A stretch of 64,000 bases of DNA, taken from NCBI GenBank assembly GCA_036346225.1, contig JARFIW010001104.1, positions 5,544,001-5,608,000 of the forward strand. The letters run 5' to 3'. The notes beneath the pieces were generated by a model, which searched no databases, was not told the DNA's origin, and saw nothing but the letters and a program-made list of their open reading frames with translations. The DNA comes from Platerodrilus igneus. Its lineage: Eukaryota > Arthropoda > Insecta > Coleoptera > Lycidae. The translations under genes were made by a program, and so were the position numbers. Positions 57,301 to 64,000 of the stretch are shown here, piece by piece (position 1 is the stretch's first letter; each line of letters opens with the position of its first letter).

Positions 57301-58887
57301 AGACCCGTTTACTCTTTACATCGAATTTTTATGTCATTTATTTCCACCTTTAAATAATAACTACAAATTGTCCTTTTCATATACCCTTCAAATTAGCTTT
57401 TATCTTCATAAAATACACACCCAGTGTGAAAAATCACTCTAGCACAAAATAACAGCACAAAATGTTCAAGCAATAACAATAAAAATTAATTTCGTTACCT
57501 GGAGTAAGCTTTTTTCAGCGTCACCTCTGAAGATGTTGTCCAACAAAACCTCGTCGTTGCTTCCATACACCTCTCTGCTATATGTAGATAAAACTCATTT
57601 CCAATCGCAATCCAAGTCTCTGCAGACGCCTTCAATGTTTCTACCCAGATAATTGTCCAAGCCAAGTTAATCACCTTCCGCATTTACCAAACACCCAGCA
57701 TCCTCGTTCCAAAAATTTCTAGGCACGCTTACCTTAGTAACATCCTCCGTTAGTTTTTTGAATGTAGCTATAGCTCCGTTTACAAAATAGCACCCACTCG
57801 TGCTTTTCACACTTTTAATTAACTTTCGACGGACTATACTAACACCGTTTTATAAACTTTTAAACTTGGATGTTACTGTAAAAGCTAAGCGAAGTCAAAG
57901 AGATAAGCGAAGTAAGAGAGCCCTACCACGTCTTCTCGTATATTTATGATGGTCGATACACACTTCCTGCACCCTATTTCAATCGAAAAGCTCCCCTACC
58001 GTAACCGATTCTAAAAATTTTATATCCAACGAACTTTGTAAAACTTAGAATTCACACTCCATTGTCGCTTTAGTCCGAAACACTGGTTAACAAAATACAA
58101 CGATCGCGATCTTCTTGAAATTTTTTCTCACTCAGCCAATCACAAACATTTCTCCCATTCTTATGTCCAGCCTTCAAATATCTTACCCTCGTCTAACTTA
58201 CATTTACCATCTCTTTTACAATCCCACTCTAGCAACATAAAATCGATATTGTAGTTGACCTCTAAATTTTGTCGCGTACTTTAAACGAGTGTTTTATCCA
58301 ATGTCTCTATTTGTTTCCCTCGTCTCGCCTATGCTATCGATATCCCATTTCAACTTGCTTTCAAACCACCTGTTGTTTTCATAGCTTTCGCATCGGATCG
58401 TTAACTAAATTTCTACAGAATTCTGTTCCAACGTACATACAGGTTCCTTGAACTTGTTTATTTATCTGTCAGGCTTTCTCTGAATTTATTGTCCGTTTGA
58501 AATTGTATTTTCCATGTTTGTTCAACTTATAAAATTTCTTAGGATTTATATTTAACGGACGCTTTGTTTGGTTAAATGGAAAATATGCGTTTACATATTG
58601 ATTTTATACCCAAAAGCTCTACTTATTATTTGATGTGCTTGATTTACAACTTTTAAAATATAAAGCTAATTACATTCGTATCCTTGAGTTTTCACGTACT
58701 ACAAAGCTTCTACACTTATGCAATTTAACACCACGATTTATAAATACAAAAGTATGCTATTATCCTTCCGTTTTAATGTCAAACTAATTAATTTGGCGCG
58801 TAAATAAATTATTCCTATTTTCTATATACACGGTCGTTACAAACTTATTCTTTCGACCTATCTATGCCTCTTAACCTATAATTTACA
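54377..58887 (-). mobile_element. LTR-retrotransposon ends with primer-site-like motifs, inserted in the LINE
   Basis: Flanked on both sides by LINE endonuclease sequence. Read on the minus strand it starts TGTAAATTATAGG at 58887 and holds two related ~2.2-kb segments in tandem (58887 to about 56860, and about 56575 to 54431). Anchors shared at similar spacing are a CTAATTAATTT...CGTAAATAA block (near 58780 and 56500), an ACATTTTGTG block (57465 and 55055) and a CAGGTAACNAAATTA-like block (57498 and 55078). Each segment is followed by primer-binding-site-like motifs. No coding sequence remains. I infer two diverged LTR-plus-leader copies of one family; no pol gene is present to classify it. 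Confidence 0.6.
56613..56850 (-). repeat. Array of five primer-binding-site-like motifs
   Basis: On the minus strand, five motifs related to TGGCGCCCAACGTTGGGGCT lie at 56821-56850, 56764-56794, 56711-56740, 56658-56685 and 56613-56640, spaced 45-57 bp. Each pairs a TTTTATGRC-like lead with CCAACGYTGGGGCTCGATT-like text. A sixth sits alone at 54401-54430 (TGATGGCACCCAAGTTGTGG). In LTR retrotransposons a single site of this kind, starting TGG, pairs with the 3' end of a tRNA to prime DNA synthesis. Confidence 0.72.
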
Positions 58888-59560
58888 CTTCTAGCATGAT
58901 GTTGAAATAGTGTGTTTGTGATGATTGAATTGTTCTCTTTGCAAAATCCTACCAGCTTATTTTCCTTGTCGTTTCTCGCGTTTAATCCAAATAAATTTAC
59001 TACCTACCGTTCTTCCCTACCCTCACCTACCACTGCATTAAAATTCCCCGTAATTATTAAATTTTCATGTCCTTAAACGTACCTTTGTATGTCTTCGATA
59101 TCTTTGTAGATCACTTCTACCTCTTTGTCCCTGTAGCTAGAGGTGGGCATGTATACTTGTATTATTACTGTGTTTACCGGTTTAGATTCTAATCGAACCA
59201 TGAGTACTCTTTCTTTCTTTTATAAGTAATTTTCTACACAGTGTTCTATCTTTCTAAGCATAACTATCCCCATATCCAAATTTCCTTCCTCTGCTACGGT
59301 ATGAATTACCCTGAAGTCACCACTGAACTTCGCTGATCCCTACTATCTCTAGTGCTAAAATATTCATTTTAATTTTAAAAGTTCTTTAGCTTATCTACTT
59401 GTTTCATACTTCTAAAATTCCACGCTCCGAGTCGCAAAATTTTGCCGACTCTTATTTTGTACTTTCCGATCGCATTCTCCGAAGTAGTCCCCTCTCGGAG
59501 ATCTGAATGGGGACTATTTTAACTTCGGAATCTTTTACCCCAGAGAATGTCATCATGTTT
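58888..59560 (-). pseudogene. RTE-like LINE endonuclease N-terminal half
   Basis: Minus-strand text: VGARNFRSMKQVDKL-like near 59420, VMLRKIEHCVENY-like near 59240, PTSSYRDKEVEVIYKDIEDI near 59110, then ITGNFNAVVGEG near 59045. The canonical GDFNA has Asn for Asp, as in the copy near 11900. FGLNARNDKENKLVGFCKEN and NTLFQHHA follow, up to the LTR-type insertion at 58887. The frame is broken by stops. Confidence 0.7.
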
Positions 59561-60595
59561 ATGAAATTTCTTTTTTCAGATAGATATGGGTATACAACGT
59601 AGTCTAAACAAAACTCTGGCGGGACTAGCGTCGACCTTTTGGGGCTGCGGTAGATTACAAAAGACTATATCCCAGGGGATTTTTACTCTTAGATATTTTG
59701 AGAACAAAGTTAAGTTTTACCCAGACAAGTTGTAGGGACGTAATTTAAAATATGACAAAAGAAAAACCTTAATACAACTGTATATTGACGTTTAGTTAAT
59801 AACATTAGATAAACAAAATATACTCCCTTATTTTCATACAACCACGCTTTCATGTGATAAAATCACCAAGTGTAGTACATATTTTTACTTTCTCATAATT
59901 TTTAAAAATGTCTTAAACTCTACCAGATAAGATATTAGAAAATCTAAAATTATTATTGTACTTAGACACAATTTCAAATTAACTTTCAAAGTAAAAAGAT
60001 ATCATAAATACGCTTAGTTGTATTTAACATAATTAAAAGAATTTGTATTAAGCATTTAAATTGAAAATAGCCTCTTAATCCACAAAAAGTTTCATGAAAG
60101 CTTTTATGTTTACATTTGTAAGGTTATACCAGAAAAGTAAATGTAATATTAAATTAGTTAAGATAATAGGTAAGTAAAAGTATGACTTTTTAGTTTAAAT
60201 GCATTATTCTTCTAGATATTTGAGATTAAAACTAAAACACATGCGCATGGTTCTTTCACAAAAGTAACTAAGATAAATCTCCTACCTGTATTTATGCAAT
60301 TTCAAGAAACGTATACTTATGTATTGAGCTCCGGCTTGTCCAGAAATCTAGAAGTTTTCAGTTTCTTCTTACGGTTTTAATAAGACGAACACCATCCATA
60401 TTTAGTTTGGTTATTAACCTCAAACTTCAACCTTGTAGGAGCCAATCCTTTTGTTCCACAACTATATGTTTTGTTAATGGACATTTAATTTATTTTTTGA
60501 AGGTAATTAAACGGCAACATAAAATTCTTGCACGATAATAGATAATATTTGTAGGTAGAAATTATGCATAGGCTTAAATAGCCTAGCATGTATAG

Positions 60596-60985
60596 TTAAA
60601 CACTCATCCAGAAAATAGCTCACCAGAGAATAACTCACCAGAGAATAACTCACCAGAGAACAGCCCAACTGAGATCAACTCACTAGAAAAAACTCACCAG
60701 AAAACCCTAGAACATCAACGTGTTACAAAAACGAGGTATTGTAATACGTCACGAGAAACACTCAGAAAATTTATCTGTACTCAACTTACCATTCTTAAAC
60801 ATTTTGAATGGGTTATTCAGGTCAGCTTTCTTCGTATACATTATACTAATATTTTAAAACAATATTTTTGTATTTCAACAATAAAAGAAAAGACAGCTTT
60901 TCCATACCACGTACGACATCTTGGCCTTAGAATGAATTTCTTTATCGGGAAACGGCATGTGCACAAGAAGGCAGTCAGATATTAA
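60596..60985 (+). CDS. 129-codon open frame without early ATG, with pentapeptide repeats
   Basis: After a TAG at 60593 the frame stays open to a TAA at 60983-60985. It starts with repeats of NSPEN (15-bp units AACTCACCAGAGAAT), then SPTEI and NSLEK. A basic, aromatic-rich stretch follows (FEWVIQVSFLRIHYTNIL), ending KRHVHKKAVRY. The first ATG is at 60932, so initiation would have to be elsewhere, or the frame may be an exon. In DNA this AT-rich an open frame of 130 codons is uncommon but possible by chance. No domain recognised. Confidence 0.22.
   Translation, partial: LNTHPENSSPENNSPENNSPENSPTEINSLEKTHQKTLEHQRVTKTRYCNTSRETLRKFICTQLTILKHFEWVIQVSFLRIHYTNILKQYFCISTIKEKTAFPYHVRHLGLRMNFFIGKRHVHKKAVRY
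60602..60710. repeat. 15-bp minisatellite (ACTCACCAGAGAATA)
   Basis: Seven or so copies, the middle three nearly identical and the outer ones diverged; one unit is 14 bp. Encodes the NSPEN repeats of the open frame above. Confidence 0.9.
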
Positions 60986-61375
60986 GAGGGCAAAAGTTTA
61001 TTCTGGTTCGAAGATAACCACACGTTTTGAGAGAGGGACAAACAAGAAAATCATCCTAAATGACAGATTCATGTATACACCAGTTGTGTATTTATGGACA
61101 TAATTCAGAGATTTACCGATTTAGAAAATTACATTTGAACATAATTATTTATATTATTTATACAAAAGGAGGAATATTAAAGTAAAACTATAGATCAACG
61201 TATTTAGTGTATCATTTTATAATATTAAAGGGAAATGTTACATAAACCAAGACTAACTTGTGATTGTAAACGATATTAATATAAAGTTAAAATATAGAAA
61301 ATATAAAGTTAAAATATAGAAATATATAGGAGGTGGGACGATCAATGTAACATGGAAAGGCGACGGCGAATTGAC

Positions 61376-61657
61376 ATGTTGCAGTACGCTGTGTACTTGG
61401 GAGGAAATGTTGTGGTTTCCCGTTGCTTTCCACATCGCAATAGTGTGCCTTAGAGTTGCATACCGACCCCATCTGTATCTGCCACTCTAAGTATCAAAGA
61501 ATCTGCTGCCCTCTTTCGGGGACCTGTCTTAGCTTGGTTCCTCACCAAAGACCCCCACCAATTTGGTAAAACTTTAAGTTCGGCTCTTTAGCTCATTGGA
61601 ACACTCAAGCCGTTGCATCCGTTGTAGTAATTTAGAACTTCGCCAAGGTGCAGGTTC
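61376..61657 (-). mobile_element. RTE-like LINE 5' UTR, first part
   Basis: Minus strand: GAACCTGCACCTTGGCGAAG, a weakened GTTCTAA/TACAAC stem, CAGGTCCCCGAAAGAGGGCA, then AGCAACGGGAAACCAC. Collinear with the 5' UTRs at 12311-12707 and 27373-27700. The 50 bp with ATAG/ATAAAG runs at 61270-61325 belong to the insert. Confidence 0.72.
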
Positions 61658-61905
61658 ATCGGAACGGTTAAAAATGTTGCAACTTGAATAAACTGTTTAA
61701 TGCTCAGAAAACCACTCTAAAGTAAAATAAAATTTTGTACGTTTCTGAAACTATTTCAGTAAAATTTGGGGTCTTTTGCACAATTTTTAGTATTAAGGTT
61801 CTTACTCTGAACTAACCAACATTTTTGAGGTTATTAGTTAAATCGTTTAGCAAGGATTTCTTGATATAAATGCAATAACTATGAAAGATCTTTCATCGAT
61901 AGAAA

Positions 61906-62361
61906 TCTACGAAGGCGTAGAAGAGCCACAAAATAATCGCTCTACTTATTTTAGTTAAATTTCGACTTCGATGTCAGTTAAATTTCGACTTCGATCTCGA
62001 AATTTAGTTAAATTTCGACTTCGATCTCGAAATTTAGATAAATTTCGACTTCGATCTCAAAATTTAGTTAAATTTCGACTTCGATCTCGAAATACTAACA
62101 AGAATAAACTTTTCACTGTAAGTTAAAAATCCAGCAAAATTTCGACATTGAAGTCGAAATTTAAGTAAATTTCGAGATCGAAGTCGAAATTTAATTAAAT
62201 TTCGACATCGAAGTCGAAATTTAAGTAAACTTCGAGATCGAAGTCGAAATTTAACTAAATTTCGAAATTGAAGTCAAAATTTAACTAAATTTCGACATCG
62301 AAGTCGAAATTTAACTAAAATAAGTGAGTGATTTTTTGTGGCTCTTCTACGCCTTCGTAGA
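61906..62361. mobile_element. Foldback element with ~30-bp repeats in both arms
   Basis: The arms run 61906 to about 62095 and about 62146 to 62361, inverted to one another, and both start TCTACGAAGGCGTAGAAGAG. Each arm is made of tandem ~30-bp units of the type AATTTAGTTAAATTTCGACT, then TCGATCTCG, in opposite orientation in the two arms. A ~50-bp nonrepeated centre separates them. The outer ends carry a small CTACG/CGTAG hairpin. No coding capacity; no clear target duplication seen. Confidence 0.9.
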
Positions 62362-63348
62362 ATCCTCTTAAAACAATCAGTTTATAAAATTTAATTTTAA
62401 AAGCTGTCAAGCCTAGTTAAATTGAACACCAATTTCTAGCAAAAATTCGAATAGACGCGATTGAATAACACTGGTTTTCAATTCACCTCCAATTGTGACT
62501 GGTAACTTTATGAGGGCATTCGCACTCTTATAAACATTTAAACCGATACATTTAAATATCATCTCATCACCTGCTGAACTACGATCAAGAGCTTTCAAGT
62601 ACAAGATTTTTGAGATAATCCACTATATAAAGTACTACTTTATTTGACTATATCTAAATATATCAAATTTGATTTGACATTCAGTTTATTAAAATTTCTA
62701 GAAAAACAGTGATTTAATACTGCACTTTATGGCAAGGTTATTGCAATAAATATTTAAAATATTCAAACAAATTCAAAAGAAGCATCGAAATCAACTCGAT
62801 AAAAAACCTATCAAACATGAATCATAAACGAATCTGTTTTATGATATTTAGTAAATACAAGCGACATTAATAAAACTCACATTAAAAAATGAGTTTTAAT
62901 ATGAAATACGTTTCTGGGAATCGTAAAAATTTTAAATAGCAATTTAGTTTTATATCACAGTATTGTATTAATAAACTCCAAGCGGTGTTGGATACCCAAC
63001 AAAGGTGCCGAACTTTGGTCTCCTTTAAGTCTTGGTAATTAAATTTTTCTATTAAAATAAATATAAGCATTTGATTTCCATATCTAATTCCTGACGCTTT
63101 AAAAATCTGATTTCTTTAGTATTTTCGATAAAAAGGCAACAGTATATGTTTTCGCTTTATATGCTTGTGTAACGAAAGAATTTGTACAAATATACAAATA
63201 AATAAACAAAAAACAAAGGAAATTCAAAACTAAGGAAGTGGCGAAATATAATTAAATATGCTGCGAGTAAGACGTGTTAATGTGCAACTCTGGTTTATAA
63301 TAACACGTGAACAATTGTTTATAGATTGTAAAATAAGCATGGGTACCA
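62362..63348. other. No gene seen
   Basis: AT-rich; the short minus-strand frames at 62413 and 62882 have no motif. Confidence 0.5.
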
Positions 63349-63365
63349 GAACTAGGAAAGGTACA

Positions 63366-63612
63366 TTACATTTGATTTTCCAATGCTCCACCCGAAGGTA
63401 CTACATTGGCCAGGAAGCGAGTTTTTTTTACCTGGAAAATTTTGAATTTTGCCGAATCCTTGCTGTTCCAAGCAAGGTAGGGATCTTTAACGTGCGTGAC
63501 AACACTCACACACGGGACCTCCATTTTACCTCTCATCCGAACGAGGGTGTATTTTTGCGAAAAATGCTCGCCTAACATTTTTCAAGCGGACCGTGTCGGG
63601 ATTCGAACCCGG
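63366..63612 (-). mobile_element. tRNA-derived SINE, 5'-truncated, with 17-bp target duplication
   Basis: Minus strand: starts inside the tRNA-like head at CCGGGTTCGAATCCC (B box kept, A box lost) and runs through the same body to GGAGCATTGGAAAATCAAAT. The flanks GAACTAGGAAAGGTACA are identical at 63349-63365 and 63613-63629. 5' truncation and a long duplication are marks of LINE-driven insertion, and the perfect duplication means a young insertion. Confidence 0.95.
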
Positions 63613-63629
63613 GAACTAGGAAAGGTACA

Positions 63630-64000
63630 GCATGAAACACTTTTGCCCGTGGTTATGATGATAAAAAAGTATTTGCCAGCTATGGACTTTACTCCAACTT
63701 TAGAGCGATGAGCAGGAGGTTCACCGTAAAACTAGGATGTAAAAGAATTAAAATTATCGTTCGAGTGGGCGGTGTCTGAAAGTATGTAGGCCTAGCTTAA
63801 TTATTTGTTTAATAAGTCTAAGCAAAAATAATTATAGGTTTCATAAATACTTAAAAATAAGAGTGAAGTAGTTAAAATTGAATGATTTTAACAGTTTAAA
63901 GCAGTTCGGAAGTCTTCGGTAATCTTCGGAAGGCTTCGTGATTGCTTGTGGAACCAAAATAAACTTAAACACTTATTGAATGAATGTATATACAGTTTAA
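63630..64000. other. No gene seen
   Basis: Noncoding DNA to the window end. Three short direct repeats (TTCGGAAG-like, 63906-63938) are visible. Confidence 0.45.

Larger units (their letters stand above)
59575..61365. other. 1.8-kb unknown insert in the LINE 5' UTR
   Basis: The LINE UTR stops near 59573 (CATCATGTTTATGAAATTTC) and resumes near 61376 (CAGTACGCTGTGTACTTGGG). The sequence between has no LINE, LTR or DNA-transposon motif I can recognise. Its boundaries are fuzzy and I could not define a target duplication. It contains the open frame at 60596-60985. Confidence 0.55.
52165..61657 (-). mobile_element. RTE-like LINE, nearly full length, split by two later insertions
   Basis: The 5' end on the minus strand is at about 61657 (GAACCTGCACCTT). 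UTR runs to about 61376; the unknown insert occupies about 59575-61365; UTR and endonuclease run 59560-58888; the LTR-type insert occupies 54341-58887; then the endonuclease end, RT and C-terminus run to about 52165. Removing both inserts leaves about 3.1 kb. Collinearity with the copy at 9.9-12.7 kb supports the reconstruction. All coding parts are broken. Confidence 0.8.

Noticed and set aside
61900..62365. Target duplication around the foldback element
   Set aside because: The flanks (GATAGAAA and ATCCTCTT) share no convincing direct repeat.
1..64000. CRISPR arrays, bacterial operons, rRNA or intact tRNA genes
   Set aside because: None of the tandem repeats has spacer-repeat structure; no ribosomal RNA or complete cloverleaf sequence was recognised, and the window is clearly eukaryotic.

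Overview
The window is AT-rich eukaryotic DNA, most likely from an arthropod and probably an insect. It looks like a graveyard of transposable elements: RTE/BovB-like and R1-like LINEs, BEL/Pao LTR retrotransposons, Tc1/mariner and piggyBac DNA transposons, a Polinton/Maverick-like relic, a tRNA-derived SINE, a foldback element and an organised satellite. I find no intact host gene. The only possible host coding sequence is a 56-codon open frame running off the left edge. No element appears able to move by itself: every coding region carries frameshifts, stops, deletions or lost catalytic residues.

Layout. 0.27-8.1 kb: RTE-like LINE remains whose 3' half, with unrelated downstream DNA, is triplicated in tandem as 2.27-kb units. 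9.0-12.7 kb: a second RTE-like LINE on the minus strand with reiterated 3' ends. 13.6-14.9 kb: a Tc1/mariner-type element with matching terminal inverted repeats and TA flanks. 16.7-22.0 kb: a ~137-bp-monomer satellite with higher-order structure, interrupted by a LINE tail. 23.0-33.1 kb: a Polinton-like relic (terminal repeats, two unassigned genes, protein-primed type DNA polymerase B), split by a LINE 5' end and a BEL/Pao pol. A palindromic mini-derivative and a 165-bp minisatellite follow. 35.0-37.6 kb: piggyBac with a catalytic Asp-to-His change. 38.5-39.2 kb: an internally deleted mariner. 40.7-45.4 kb: SINEs and an internally deleted R1-like LINE. 45.5-50.5 kb: further BEL/Pao fragments. 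52.2-61.7 kb: one RTE-like LINE on the minus strand, split by a 4.5-kb LTR-element leader and by a 1.8-kb unknown insert. 61.9-62.4 kb: a foldback element. 63.4-63.6 kb: a 5'-truncated SINE with a 17-bp target duplication.

The genes do not form a working pathway; they are layers of insertion. The most informative signals are: shared catalytic substitutions among copies of the RTE-like LINE, suggesting spread of a defective lineage; a conserved pairing at the LINE 5' end compatible with a structured or self-cleaving RNA; an array of primer-binding-site-like motifs in the LTR leader; the palindromic Polinton-derived mini-element; and the alternating-monomer satellite. All family calls come from reading translations and motifs by eye; no database search was run.
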